From: Algoriphagus chordae
GTDB lineage: Bacteria > Bacteroidota > Bacteroidia > Cytophagales > Cyclobacteriaceae
Direction: 5' to 3'
Length of the DNA stretch: 64,000 bases
NCBI RefSeq assembly: GCF_003254055.1
Contig: NZ_QKZT01000012.1
Location: 62,001 to 126,000 of the forward strand
Every line of letters begins with the position of its first letter. Positions within the stretch are counted from its first letter, which is position 1. The position numbers and the translations under genes were made by a program. Positions 18,475-27,690 of this stretch are shown piece by piece. Under the pieces are notes generated by a model, which had not been told where the DNA came from, did not search any database, and saw nothing but the letters and a program-made list of their open reading frames with translations.

Positions 18475-19440
18475 TTAGCCTTTGGTTGCAGCACGCTTCA
18501 AACGGTCATTTATGGCTTTCCCGAGTCCTGCTTCAGGCATAAGTTCTACCAAAATCACCTTCGCATTTGATTCATCCAAAGTCCGCATCGCAGCAAAAAG
18601 ATGAGTAGCCGCTTCTTTCAAATCAGCACTTGGACTTAAGGCAATTTGTCTTTCAGATGAAATAGCTGGAAATAATTTATCCAGAGAAAGCACAGCAAAG
18701 TCAATGCCTCGACTTTTATTTTCAGCAATCATCTCATTCAAATCTCCTAGTAAAAAAGGCTTGGTAGGCGCGTAATGGCTTTCCAATAAACCTGGAGCTT
18801 GAGGATTAGAAGAACTATGACTTTTCACAGACACTTTCCCTACAATACTCTCGATCTCTGTAATATCTAAACCTCCCAATCGATAAATCACGATTTCATC
18901 CTCCTCCATTCCTACGATGGTACTTTCCAAGCCTACTTTACATTTCCCTCCGTCCAGAATGTAAGAGATCTTCTCTCCCAATTGAGCATTGACATGCTGC
19001 GGAGAAGTGGGACTGATGTATCCAAAGGGATTGGCGCTCGGAGCTGCCAAAGGAAAATCTAACTGAGCGAGTAATGCTAATGTGAGTGGATGATCTGGAA
19101 CACGTACTGCCACGCGATCTAAGCCAGAAGTAACAATATCAGGGATGTTGGTAGCCCGAGGGAGCAGCAAAGTAAGTGGCCCGGGCCAAAAGTGCTCTGC
19201 AAGCTTGCGGAGCGCTGCAGGAATGTCAGTCACATAGTTCTCTACTTCTGCTAGCGAAGGAACATGAACTATCAAGGGATCAAAACTTGGGCGGTTTTTA
19301 GTTTCAAAAATCGAAGCTACGGCCACAGGATTCAGCGCATTTCCTGCCAAACCATAAACGGTTTCGGTAGGAATAGCAACCAATTCCCCTGCATCCAGAA
19401 CTTTTTTTGCTTGCGATATGTCCGGCCCTATCACTGCCAT
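18475..19440 (-). CDS. L-threonylcarbamoyladenylate synthase, Sua5 type
   Basis: This enzyme makes the TC-AMP intermediate for the t6A modification at position 37 of ANN-reading tRNAs. The YrdC domain (about residues 1-205) shows PTETVYGLAGNA, RPSFDPLIVHV, VAVRVPDHPL and SANPFGYISPTSPQHV. It is followed by the C-terminal Sua5 domain, with the linker APGLLESHYAPTKP that precedes it in Sua5 proteins. At 321 residues it is the two-domain type rather than the short TsaC. The start ATG nearly touches the stop of the upstream TPR gene (1 bp apart), so both are in one operon. Confidence 0.95.
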   Translation of the reverse strand: MAVIGPDISQAKKVLDAGELVAIPTETVYGLAGNALNPVAVASIFETKNRPSFDPLIVHVPSLAEVENYVTDIPAALRKLAEHFWPGPLTLLLPRATNIPDIVTSGLDRVAVRVPDHPLTLALLAQLDFPLAAPSANPFGYISPTSPQHVNAQLGEKISYILDGGKCKVGLESTIVGMEEDEIVIYRLGGLDITEIESIVGKVSVKSHSSSNPQAPGLLESHYAPTKPFLLGDLNEMIAENKSRGIDFAVLSLDKLFPAISSERQIALSPSADLKEAATHLFAAMRTLDESNAKVILVELMPEAGLGKAINDRLKRAATKG

Positions 19441-19441
19441 T

Positions 19442-20155
19442 TTACTCGCAGAAATCGTCTATCCAAGTTTTGGCTTCTGTGTATCCAAGCTGTAGCGCCA
19501 TCTTCAGATCCGCACAGCCTTCTTCTTTTTCAGACTCGCCCAAGGCTGACATTCTTGTCACGCCAAGCAAGTAATAAGCGGCTCCATTTTTCCCATCCAA
19601 GTTGATTGCATCAGTTAATGCTTTCATCGCATTGCCGGGATCATTATTTCCCAAGAGCGCTTTTCCACGATTGAAATGAACGAGTGCTTGGTTTGGTTCT
19701 ACTTGTAATGCCTTATCAAAGTCAAGCAAAGCATCTTCGTATTCTTCCATTCCTAGCAAAGCCAGTCCACGGTTGTAGTAAATATCAGTTTGCGCTGGAT
19801 CTAGCCTACTTGCCATATTATAGTCAGAAACAGCACTTTTAAATTGCTCCAGTTTCAAATTGGCGTTGCCACGATTAAACCAGGCTTTGTAGCTAGCCGA
19901 ATCTGCCGCGATAGCAGCGGTAAAAATAGGCACTGCCTCTTCAAATTTTTCTTCTTGAAATAGCGCTGCTCCCTTAGCGTTTAATGCCGTTCCATTTTGG
20001 GGATTGAGCACTAGTGCTCTATCAAAAAGCGTAATGGCCCCCTTCCAGTTTTGGGCATCCATTTGATTTATTCCCTCTTGCACCAATTCATCTTCACTTG
20101 GGCTACATGCCATCAATCCTGCCATCAGCAAGGTAATTATCCAAAGTTTTTTCAC
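19442..20155 (-). CDS. TPR-repeat lipoprotein
   Basis: A lipoprotein signal with Cys17 (LMACSPSED) leads to five or six tetratricopeptide repeats. They are seen as repeated A-x-F-x-x-A-x-x-x-x-P/D units, for example WFNRGNANLKLEQFKSAVSDYNMA and IYYNRGLALLGMEEYEDALLDFDKA-type helices. Such proteins serve as protein-protein scaffolds, here facing the periplasm or the cell surface. The C-terminus EEGCADLKMALQLGYTEA is a Sel1/TPR-like ending often seen in Bacteroidota. The partner is unknown. It lies in the minus-strand run between a thioesterase and sua5. Confidence 0.9.
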   Translation of the reverse strand: MKKLWIITLLMAGLMACSPSEDELVQEGINQMDAQNWKGAITLFDRALVLNPQNGTALNAKGAALFQEEKFEEAVPIFTAAIAADSASYKAWFNRGNANLKLEQFKSAVSDYNMASRLDPAQTDIYYNRGLALLGMEEYEDALLDFDKALQVEPNQALVHFNRGKALLGNNDPGNAMKALTDAINLDGKNGAAYYLLGVTRMSALGESEKEEGCADLKMALQLGYTEAKTWIDDFCE

Positions 20156-20196
20156 AGCTTAAATTTTGCGCAAAGATAAGGATTGCGTCTTTGTTA

Positions 20197-20637
20197 TCAG
20201 GATTTGGGCTGAAGTTTTGCCCGATAGTTTTCTGGAAGTGAACTTGGCTTCTTTGTCTGAATATCCACAGACACCACCGTGCACTTGCATTTCGCATACA
20301 CAGTCTGTTCTCCCTCCTTCGTTTTGCCTACTAAGTACTGCTCCAGATCGAAGGAGCTATTTCCTATTCTGCTGCATCTAAGCCAGGCATTCACCTCATC
20401 TTCCAAATGAATGGGGCGGATGTAATCCATTTCTACCCTAGCCACCACGGCACCAAACTCCATGATGTCCCAATCACATTTTTTCAACAAGAACTCCCCT
20501 CTTGCATGCTCGAAATAATTGAAATAAATCCCATTATTCACATGCAAATAGCCATCTATGTCCGAATACTTGACTTGAATGGGAATGCAAAAAGTCATCT
20601 CAGGCTTTAGCTGAGCAGGGTCAATCTTTTGCATCAA
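20197..20637 (-). CDS. acyl-CoA thioesterase, 4HBT/YbgC-like
   Basis: A 146-residue hot-dog fold thioesterase. The characteristic stretch is VKYSDIDGYLHVNNGIYFNY followed by FEHARGEFL, where the Asp/His/Asn side chains of the 4-hydroxybenzoyl-CoA thioesterase group lie, and later VVARVEMDYIRPIHLEDEV. Members hydrolyse acyl-CoA or acyl-ACP; specificity is not visible. The start codon overlaps the stop of the NUDIX gene by 4 bp (ATGA), so the two are translationally linked. Confidence 0.92.
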   Translation of the reverse strand: MMQKIDPAQLKPEMTFCIPIQVKYSDIDGYLHVNNGIYFNYFEHARGEFLLKKCDWDIMEFGAVVARVEMDYIRPIHLEDEVNAWLRCSRIGNSSFDLEQYLVGKTKEGEQTVYAKCKCTVVSVDIQTKKPSSLPENYRAKLQPKS

Positions 20638-21185
20638 AGAAGAATTTCTGATTTACTGGTTTTCTCTAGCATCCGCAGAATGGAAGGATTATATCCTATC
20701 ACATCCTGAACTGAATCAAAGGCTACCCAAGCCAAAGAAATGCTCTCGTCACTTTTGATCAGCGGCTCATAGAGATCAGCCTCCAAAATGTATCGAACGT
20801 CAAAATGAAAGTGTTCAGGCACATGTGGGCGCTCAGGAATAATATGCTTGTCCAAGTCAAAAATAGTCTTGTCCACAAATTCCAAGCTCTCCAAGCCACT
20901 TTCCTCTGTTGCTTCCTGCATCGCTACTTTGATCAAATCCTCATTACCATCCGCATGTCCGCCAAGCTGAAGCCATCTGCCAAGTTTGCGATGAAGCGTA
21001 AGTAAGGTATGTGTGCGCTTTCGATTCACTATCCATGCCGAAGCTGTGAAATGCCCTGCCAAACGCTCTCTTTTGTATGCCAGAGGATCTTCTGTCAAAT
21101 CCAAAAAGCTCTGAATAAAGCTAGCCTCCTCCTCGTATGGTGTTCTGTATCTCCCTAGTTGCTCTCTTAAGTTAATTCTGTCCAT
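20634..21185 (-). CDS. NUDIX hydrolase
   Basis: A 183-residue NUDIX enzyme. The box reads G-x5-E-x7-QE-x-x-EE-x-G-L (from GHADGNEDL to ATEESGL), with Gln in place of the usual Arg before the first catalytic Glu. Family members cleave nucleoside diphosphates linked to other groups. I start at the ATG ending at 21185, which overlaps the upstream gene by 14 bp; an earlier ATG at 21212 would add nine residues with no family likeness. It overlaps the thioesterase gene downstream by 4 bp. Confidence 0.92.
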   Translation of the reverse strand: MDRINLREQLGRYRTPYEEEASFIQSFLDLTEDPLAYKRERLAGHFTASAWIVNRKRTHTLLTLHRKLGRWLQLGGHADGNEDLIKVAMQEATEESGLESLEFVDKTIFDLDKHIIPERPHVPEHFHFDVRYILEADLYEPLIKSDESISLAWVAFDSVQDVIGYNPSILRMLEKTSKSEILL

Positions 21186-21780
21186 CGTTGGTTGCTTCAA
21201 ATAAGTGATCAAGAAATTGATCGAAAGGTTCTGGATCTTGGTATAGCCTATCCGAGTAAAACGTCGCTAGTACCTTGAGGTAATTGGGCTGGTTATCTAT
21301 ACTGATTTTCTCAATAGCAATCCTGCCATATAGCTGAGGAATCAGTTCATTCTTTGCAAGAGCTTTAACAGGTGGCTTGAAAAAAAACTTATCGCTGACT
21401 TTCACCTGCTCGTTTATTTCTTCCATTTTCCTATCCAAACTCACTTGCTGATATCCCAAAGCTAGAACTCGCTGCGCAAAAGCCAAGAAAAGCAGGGAAA
21501 ATGTTTTTTCATCCAGTGGATCGTCATAGGTGATCGCAAAGCCTCTGGCATACTTCGAATCCAACACATGAATCTGCGGGCGCTCTTCGATCTGTACCGT
21601 TTTGAAATGATAAGATTTGGAGATCCGAGAAAATAGCTCTTTCCCTTCTGCAGAATTCATCCAGGCAGTTGCTTCGGCTATTTCCTGCTCTTTGAGCACA
21701 ATATTTTCCTTGTGCGACATCGGCGTCTTTTCCGAAGACTTGAATACTTTATTGAATAAATCGTCTAGAAAATTACTCAT
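21172..21780 (-). CDS. conserved-looking hypothetical protein next to recQ
   Basis: I do not recognise this 202-residue protein. It is soluble, without signal or membrane segment. It starts with an amphipathic helix (NFLDDLFNKVFKSS) and is mixed alpha/beta, with a run QIHVLDSKYARGFAITYDDPLDEKTFSLLFLAFAQRV split over a strand-helix pattern. It overlaps recQ upstream by 8 bp and the NUDIX gene downstream by 14 bp, so it is translated with them. The context suggests a cytosolic role, possibly in nucleic-acid upkeep, but this is only by association. Confidence 0.8.
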   Translation of the reverse strand: MSNFLDDLFNKVFKSSEKTPMSHKENIVLKEQEIAEATAWMNSAEGKELFSRISKSYHFKTVQIEERPQIHVLDSKYARGFAITYDDPLDEKTFSLLFLAFAQRVLALGYQQVSLDRKMEEINEQVKVSDKFFFKPPVKALAKNELIPQLYGRIAIEKISIDNQPNYLKVLATFYSDRLYQDPEPFDQFLDHLFEATNDGQN

Positions 21781-23695
21781 GGGCTGAAATTGCGTAGCTA
21801 CCGGATGCCAGTAATGTAATATATCCCTGATCTTGCAAAATCCGCAAAACTCGAAGGTTTTTCTCAGAAGATGGTAGCCGAATACTTTCGAAAATCTGCT
21901 TCTCTGTCAAGGCCTCGTTCTTCGTTAATGTTTCCATGATTTTATTTGTAAGCTTATCCTCAGCTATTTCTGGATGATTTGCTTTGCGCTGCGTGTTACA
22001 TACATCGCAAACGCCACATAGCTCATCCGTCTTTTCCCCAAAATATTCCTGAATAAACTGCGTGCGACATAGCTCAGCTTGCTGCCCATACTTCACCATA
22101 CTTTCAGCTTTTTCGAGCGTCAATGCTCTGCGAAGTTCTATACGCTTAAAGTTTAAGGGTAATTTGCCAGCATCATATCGTGGTGTCAAAAAGGTGATCT
22201 GCGGCTTATCTTTGCGCTGATCATAGACCATCACTTCCAATTGCTCCAGATGCTTGAGTGCTTTGATCACTTCATTTTCGTAAATATTCAGCGACTTGGC
22301 AAGCTTTGCTTCTTGGATCTTGATGTACTCCGAAAAGACATTTCCACCATAGGTTCTCATGATGATTTTCACCACTGGGTCCAGCTTTGCATAAGCGATC
22401 TGAACCTCATACAGTCTGGAAGGATCTACTGTAAAATGAATTTTGGATGGAGTATAATAACTTTCGCTCAGCCCTATAAAGCCTTCTTCCTCCAGCAGTT
22501 TGAGTGCATAAAAAGTCTCCAGCACACCCAAATCGTAGGTGTTTGCAAACTCATTCCATTCAAAATCAAAGCTGCTTAGCATATTACTCCCAACGGCGAT
22601 GCGGTAGTAATTTGCCAAACATTGATACACCCGCCTCACAAAATCCAAGGGAGGATAAACCAATTCCGCACGTTTTAAAAGCGTTTCAAAATCTTGTTTA
22701 TTCGCTAATAATACACCGTAAGCTTTCTCTCCGTCTCTTCCTGCACGACCAGCTTCCTGATAATAGTTCTCCACATTTTCCGGCAAATCATGATGAATCA
22801 CCACACGCACATCTGGCTTGTCAATTCCCATCCCAAAGGCATTGGTACTCACCATCACACGAACCTCATTTTTCATCCAGGCGTCTTGACGCTGGGCTCG
22901 ATCCAGCATAGACAAACCGGCGTGATAGGCCGAAGCCGAAATTCCCATTTGGCTTAGCGCTTTAGCGATTTGATGCGTGCCTTGCCGATTTCTTACATAC
23001 CAAATTGCAGTCCCGTCGATTCTACTCAGTATTTCCAGCCCCTTTTCAAGTTTATTTTCTACAAGTCGAACCGAGTAACTGAGATTTTTTCTAGCAAAAC
23101 TCTGATGGAATTCCGCTGGCTTTTTCATCTCCAACTTCTCCAAAATATCTGCACAGACCTGAGGAGTAGCCGAAGCCGTTAGCGCCAATACAGGGACTTC
23201 TGGGTGATAAGGTCGTATCAGCGCAATCTCCAAATATGGTGGCCGAAAATCATAACCCCATTGAGAAATGCAATGCGCTTCATCCACAGCGATCAGATTG
23301 ATCTTCATCTGTCGAAATCGCTCAACAAAAAGCTCAGCTTTCAAACGCTCTGGAGACACGTACAAGAACTTGTAATCTCCATAGATACAATTGTCAAGTG
23401 TGCGGTCGATCTCTCGATAACTCATCCCAGAATAAATCGCAGCTGCTTTGATCCCTTTCGCCTTCAAAGCATCCACCTGATCTTTCATCAAGGCGATCAG
23501 AGGGCTCACCACTAGACATATCCCCTCCTGAGTCAGTGCTGGAATCTGATAGCAAAGTGATTTACCTCCACCTGTTGGCAAAAGCGCAAGGGTATCCTTT
23601 CCAGCCAGAACTGACTCGATAATTTCTTTCTGAACAGGCCGAAAATCCGCATGTCCAAATACCTGATGAAGGATCTCAGTAGCTCTAGTTAGCAT
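21773..23695 (-). CDS. recQ: RecQ-family ATP-dependent DNA helicase
   Basis: RecQ unwinds DNA 3' to 5' in recombination and fork repair. Visible in order: the Q-motif start FGHADFRPVQ, Walker A LLPTGGGKSLCYQ, DEAH box AVDEAHCISQWGYDFRP, motif III ALTASATPQV, motif V/VI AFGMGIDKPDVR and QEAGRAGRDG, and a zinc-binding RQC part with Cys residues in YGQQAELCRTQF and ELCGVCDVC. At 640 residues it ends in a winged-helix segment and no HRDC domain is apparent. It starts directly at the stop of the enoyl-CoA hydratase-like gene on the same strand. Confidence 0.96.
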   Translation of the reverse strand: MLTRATEILHQVFGHADFRPVQKEIIESVLAGKDTLALLPTGGGKSLCYQIPALTQEGICLVVSPLIALMKDQVDALKAKGIKAAAIYSGMSYREIDRTLDNCIYGDYKFLYVSPERLKAELFVERFRQMKINLIAVDEAHCISQWGYDFRPPYLEIALIRPYHPEVPVLALTASATPQVCADILEKLEMKKPAEFHQSFARKNLSYSVRLVENKLEKGLEILSRIDGTAIWYVRNRQGTHQIAKALSQMGISASAYHAGLSMLDRAQRQDAWMKNEVRVMVSTNAFGMGIDKPDVRVVIHHDLPENVENYYQEAGRAGRDGEKAYGVLLANKQDFETLLKRAELVYPPLDFVRRVYQCLANYYRIAVGSNMLSSFDFEWNEFANTYDLGVLETFYALKLLEEEGFIGLSESYYTPSKIHFTVDPSRLYEVQIAYAKLDPVVKIIMRTYGGNVFSEYIKIQEAKLAKSLNIYENEVIKALKHLEQLEVMVYDQRKDKPQITFLTPRYDAGKLPLNFKRIELRRALTLEKAESMVKYGQQAELCRTQFIQEYFGEKTDELCGVCDVCNTQRKANHPEIAEDKLTNKIMETLTKNEALTEKQIFESIRLPSSEKNLRVLRILQDQGYITLLASGSYAISAHE

Positions 23696-24469
23696 TTACC
23701 AATCTGGCGTAGTTTTACTTAGGAAAGCAGCAATTCCTTTTTTGCAATCTGCATGTGCTCTGGCAGTTGCATTCGCTTCTGCTGCCAGCTGTAGAGATAT
23801 ATTTCTATGTTCTTGACTTAGCTCACGCAAAAGTGCTTTGGTTTTACCCATGGAAAAAGCAGAGTTTTGAGTAATAAGTTTCGAGGCAAAATCAAGAACA
23901 GATTTCTCGAGGAATTCTGAAGGTTCTACTCCAGTAATCAAACCCAACTCAGCCGCTTTGGCAGAAGAAATAAACTCTCCAGAAAGCAATAATTCCTGGG
24001 TTTTGGCAGCGCCTATTTGCTCCATCAAAAAGACTGAAACCAAGGCTGGTACAAAACCTATTCTAACTTCTGTATAGCCGAATAGCGCATCTGGAACCGC
24101 GAAAGCAAAATCACATACTGTCGCCAAGCCACATCCTCCGGCTAAGGCATGACCTTGAACCTCAGCAATCACTACTTTTGGTAGGCAATAAATCAAATCG
24201 AAAAGTGCCATCAGTTTGCGACTATCTTCCAGATTCTCCTCATACGAAAAATCCTGAAGCTGTTGCAAATAGGCCAAATCAGCCCCTGCACAAAAAGCCT
24301 TTCCGGTGGATTTGAGCACGATTACCTTCACCTTATCGCTGGAATTCATCTCCTCAAAAGCCTCCTGAAGCCCCGCAATCAACTCTGGGCTGAGAGCATT
24401 ACGCTTTTCAGGTCTATTTAATGTGATGAATCCTATTCTATCTCTGATCTCGGTGAGTACTGCGCTCAT
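23696..24469 (-). CDS. enoyl-CoA hydratase/isomerase family protein
   Basis: A 257-residue crotonase-fold enzyme acting on an acyl-CoA. It shows GFITLNRPEKRNALSPEL, the oxyanion segment CAGADLAYLQ, and ALAGGCGLATVCDFAFA with ALFGYTEVRIGFVPA, the second conserved region of the family. The acid residues expected for hydratase activity cannot be judged without an alignment, so isomerase or methylglutaconyl-CoA hydratase are also possible. The start is set at the ATG ending at 24469, where family similarity begins. It touches recQ downstream with no gap. Confidence 0.92.
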   Translation of the reverse strand: MSAVLTEIRDRIGFITLNRPEKRNALSPELIAGLQEAFEEMNSSDKVKVIVLKSTGKAFCAGADLAYLQQLQDFSYEENLEDSRKLMALFDLIYCLPKVVIAEVQGHALAGGCGLATVCDFAFAVPDALFGYTEVRIGFVPALVSVFLMEQIGAAKTQELLLSGEFISSAKAAELGLITGVEPSEFLEKSVLDFASKLITQNSAFSMGKTKALLRELSQEHRNISLQLAAEANATARAHADCKKGIAAFLSKTTPDW

Positions 24470-24530
24470 TAGTTTGCAATTTGGGTTTGGGATCAAGTTA
24501 GTTTCAATAGCAGGCTTTGCAAAATCAAAG

Positions 24531-26471
24531 TCAGAAAAGTATTCGGTATGCTATAGAATCAATGGCTATAGAATCGATTACTGGTAACTCAACCCAGTCG
24601 CTTTCAGACCAATAATGAATTGATTTTGGACTAGCAGAAAACTTCAGTTTCTTATTCGCTGGATTAAAAGCAAAATCAGCACCCACAAACTCTAATTCTC
24701 CAGAATCATGCTGAAGACCCGTAAGAGATTCGGGAAATTGTGACCAATGATTTTGAAGACGATTGGGATATATGGAATAACTGATCTCCCCAGGCTCAAG
24801 ACCCAAGTTCCAAGAGTACAATACCCCTGAACTTGAAAAGTCAAAGAGTTGAGATTTCTTCCCCTGATATACAATTAGTTCTTTGGAAGGAATCTGGTAT
24901 TCTTTATAAAGCTGAAATCCAGCCCAGCAAAATACGAGACTCAAGGCCAACCAGCTCAGCTTTCTTTTGGAGCCAAATTCCCAAGAAGCAGCGATCAGAA
25001 GCATTCCCCAGACGAAAATCATCCCAGAGAAATCCATGGTCAACCGATCCAGCTTGCCACCAGGGATCAATTGTATAGCCTCAGCTATCCAGTTTTGAAG
25101 CCAAATCAACCAACTCAAAACCCAACCTAAAGCATCACTAACAATAGGAATCCATCCTAAAATCATCAGAGGAACACCTACTTGCATAATCAAAAATGCC
25201 AAAGGAATAATCAATAAATTCCCCAGTAAAAAGTATGTTGGGAAGATATGGAAATAATACAAGGACAAGGGAAAAGTAACCAGCTGAGCGGCTATACTCA
25301 CAGAAGTCAATTGCCAGATATATTCTAGAATTTTATACCTCGGCAACCAGCAATTCAAAATCAGTGGCTGGATCATCACTATCCCTAATACTGCCAAATA
25401 GGATAGTTGAAAACCCACTTCGTATATCAGGTCTGGATTTATGGTAATCATCAGGATCGCTGAAAAAGCCAAAATGTTATAGATCGAGGGACGCCTCTCT
25501 CGCATCTGACCAAGCGTGAGCAAAGAGAACATCGTGGCCGCCCGAACTACGGATGGAGCAAGGCCAGTCAAAAGAGCATATAGCCATATTACTAAAATCA
25601 CGAACAAAAGGTAAAGTCGCGCTTTCTCTTTTTTCAACTTGAGTGGCTTCAAGATCAGGATAAAAAAAGCATAGATGATCCCTACATGTAGACCAGAAAC
25701 TGCCAAAATATGCATTACTCCAGCCTGAGCATAGGCTTCTCGGATGCTCGGATCGAGGGCTTTCTTTTGACCCAACAGCAAGGCTAAAGCAATTTGAGCA
25801 GACTTTTCGTTAGGGATTTTTGATTTGATCATCTCAGCTATTCTATGCCTCAGGTGTACCAAAAAGTAATCAAAACGGCTTCCTCCCTCTGAATCAATCA
25901 CCTGAAAATCCTTACCTAGAAACTGGCGATATTGAATACCCTGCCTCTCCAAATACTGCATATAGTCGAATTCATAGGGATTAAGCGGACTAGCTATTGT
26001 CTCCGGCTTCTTCTTCACCAATACTACTTCACCTGGCTTGAGTGCTTGTGCACTTTGATGGTAAACTAAGACTTTACCATACGCATCAGACCAGACTCCC
26101 TCGATCAGGGCAGATTTCACCTCCAATAAGTTTTCGAAAGAATTCGGCTTCTGCTGATCGTACATCGTCACTTCTGCCAGATAATTATCAGCATGCAGCA
26201 AATCTGTCCTGAAATCTCTATGACGCTCCTTATTCTGAACCAGTAGCGCACCAAATACAAACAAGGCTAAATACGCAAGTGAATTCGGCGGAATCGGAGA
26301 CTTTTGTTTTCTGTGACTTGAAATCAAAAGCAAATAGCACAGCCAAATGACAGCAAGAATTATTGCGAGAGTCAGCAAGTCAGGAGACCAGCTAGACTGA
26401 CCACAAAAAATGCCCATCAAAATAAATGGCAAATACCGTAAAAATGGAAAGTCAGCAAATCTCATCTTCAA
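24531..26471 (-). CDS. ComEC/Rec2-family DNA-uptake channel, no metallo-hydrolase domain
   Basis: ComEC forms the inner-membrane channel for single-stranded DNA uptake in competence. The 646-residue chain has an N-terminal pair of membrane segments, then a soluble OB-like DUF4131 region with NPYEFDYMQYLERQGIQYR. The competence domain follows, with about seven more membrane segments and the marker GVMHILAVSGLHVGIIY and SVVRAATMFSLLTLG. The last 120 residues are soluble but lack the HxHxDH motif of the metallo-beta-lactamase domain found in Bacillus and Neisseria ComEC. The short form seems usual in this phylum (my recollection). It heads the minus-strand run, 61 bp before the enoyl-CoA hydratase gene. 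Confidence 0.92.
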   Translation of the reverse strand: MKMRFADFPFLRYLPFILMGIFCGQSSWSPDLLTLAIILAVIWLCYLLLISSHRKQKSPIPPNSLAYLALFVFGALLVQNKERHRDFRTDLLHADNYLAEVTMYDQQKPNSFENLLEVKSALIEGVWSDAYGKVLVYHQSAQALKPGEVVLVKKKPETIASPLNPYEFDYMQYLERQGIQYRQFLGKDFQVIDSEGGSRFDYFLVHLRHRIAEMIKSKIPNEKSAQIALALLLGQKKALDPSIREAYAQAGVMHILAVSGLHVGIIYAFFILILKPLKLKKEKARLYLLFVILVIWLYALLTGLAPSVVRAATMFSLLTLGQMRERRPSIYNILAFSAILMITINPDLIYEVGFQLSYLAVLGIVMIQPLILNCWLPRYKILEYIWQLTSVSIAAQLVTFPLSLYYFHIFPTYFLLGNLLIIPLAFLIMQVGVPLMILGWIPIVSDALGWVLSWLIWLQNWIAEAIQLIPGGKLDRLTMDFSGMIFVWGMLLIAASWEFGSKRKLSWLALSLVFCWAGFQLYKEYQIPSKELIVYQGKKSQLFDFSSSGVLYSWNLGLEPGEISYSIYPNRLQNHWSQFPESLTGLQHDSGELEFVGADFAFNPANKKLKFSASPKSIHYWSESDWVELPVIDSIAIDSIAYRILF

Positions 26472-26589
26472 AAAATTATAGACTTAATTTACTTGATTTT
26501 ATTATAAAATGCAGGTTTTGTACCCTGCAGGTGATTTTAAAGAAGACAACACCTGTAAATCAAAGTGGCTAAATACTGCTTTTTACATC

Positions 26590-26617
26590 AAAAAAAAAGA
26601 GCCCAAAATAGGGCTCT
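26590..26617 (-). terminator. intrinsic terminator after the 26645 OMP gene
   Basis: Stem AGAGCCC (26598-26604) and GGGCTCT (26611-26617), loop AAAATA, and a long U-run on the minus strand. Confidence 0.9.
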
Positions 26618-26644
26618 CTGTCATGTATTAGGCTTATATGAGTA

Positions 26645-27220
26645 CTAGAATCTATAGCCTAGGTTAAATCCTGCATTCAACTCAACTGAGCTGAAACGAT
26701 CTGAAACATCTTCAGAGAAGTTTCTAGAAACACTGGCAAATGGACCAAAAGCAAAGTTTTTGGACAATTCCCACTTATAGCCTGCCCCAGCTCCTAATAT
26801 GAAAGCTGTCATATCAGTAGTCACTATATCGCTATTATCACCTGGCTCTTCGAAGTCTCCAAATCTAATTTTAGCTAAAGGGAATACGTAGAATCTGCCT
26901 TTGGAACCATCCCCAAAGTAAAAATTCATAGATGCTTGCAATGAGTTAGTCTTATACTTTTTCCCATTCTTTTCATTATTAAATCCAAATCTATCATTGA
27001 TTAGACCTTTGAATTCTAATGAATAATCATCGCCTAAATATCGCTCATATCCCACTTCAAGGGATCCGAACCAGATCAAAGTGACGAAATTGACATGAAT
27101 TTCATTGGAGAAACCTCCTTGATGTGGAGTTGACCCGCTACTGCTCGAGATCACATCTTGTGCATATCCAGTACCTACTAAGGCTAGAAGTAACGTAAGG
27201 GTAAAAATTGATTTTTTCAT
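26645..27220 (-). CDS. outer-membrane beta-barrel protein
   Basis: A 191-residue protein with a signal peptide (about residues 1-20, LALVGTGYAQD). The mature part is a run of alternating strands ending in the barrel closure SSVELNAGFNLGYRF with a terminal Phe. It resembles the small eight-stranded OmpA/OmpW-like barrels common in Bacteroidota. The role is unknown. The start at 27220 is chosen because the signal peptide begins there. It lies 35 bp behind the GNAT gene on the same strand and is closed by a terminator. Confidence 0.85.
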   Translation of the reverse strand: MKKSIFTLTLLLALVGTGYAQDVISSSSGSTPHQGGFSNEIHVNFVTLIWFGSLEVGYERYLGDDYSLEFKGLINDRFGFNNEKNGKKYKTNSLQASMNFYFGDGSKGRFYVFPLAKIRFGDFEEPGDNSDIVTTDMTAFILGAGAGYKWELSKNFAFGPFASVSRNFSEDVSDRFSSVELNAGFNLGYRF

Positions 27221-27255
27221 CTGTATATAATTAGTTGACAAATATGTCGCAATAC

Positions 27256-27690
27256 TTAAGCCAATTGCATTTTGTAGTGCATGATATTACACTCTTCAAA
27301 TATATCTCCTACTTTTTCAAATCCAAACTTTAAATAAAGCGGTACTGCTGATAATTGGGAATGCAGGTATATCACTTTTCCATTTGCCTTAGCATTAGAC
27401 TTAATATCCTTCAGTACTTCTACGACCAAAGCTTGACCTACACCCTTCCCTCGGGCTTCCTCCAACACGGCAAAACGCTCTAATTTCACGCCTTTCGGAG
27501 TTAGTCTCCAACGTGCCGCTCCCGCCGGTTTATCGTCCAAACAAGCCAAGAAATGTACTGACTGACTCTCAAACTCATCGTACTCTGACTTCGGATCCAC
27601 CTTCTGCTCTAGTACAAACACCTGCTCTCTTATCCAGAAAGCAGACTTCAATTGATCATCACGAGTTATTTTTTCTACTTGCAGACTCAT
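27256..27690 (-). CDS. GNAT-family N-acetyltransferase (ElaA-like)
   Basis: A 144-residue GNAT enzyme. WIREQVFVLEQKVDPKSEYDEFESQSVHFLA is characteristic of the ElaA/YjcF group, and the acetyl-CoA loop is seen in LEEARGKGVGQALV (R-G-K-G-x-G). The C-terminal LYLKFGFEKVGDIFEE is the usual closing part. Substrate unknown. The first 32 bases overlap the 3' end of phoH, so translation is probably coupled to it. Confidence 0.92.
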   Translation of the reverse strand: MSLQVEKITRDDQLKSAFWIREQVFVLEQKVDPKSEYDEFESQSVHFLACLDDKPAGAARWRLTPKGVKLERFAVLEEARGKGVGQALVVEVLKDIKSNAKANGKVIYLHSQLSAVPLYLKFGFEKVGDIFEECNIMHYKMQLA

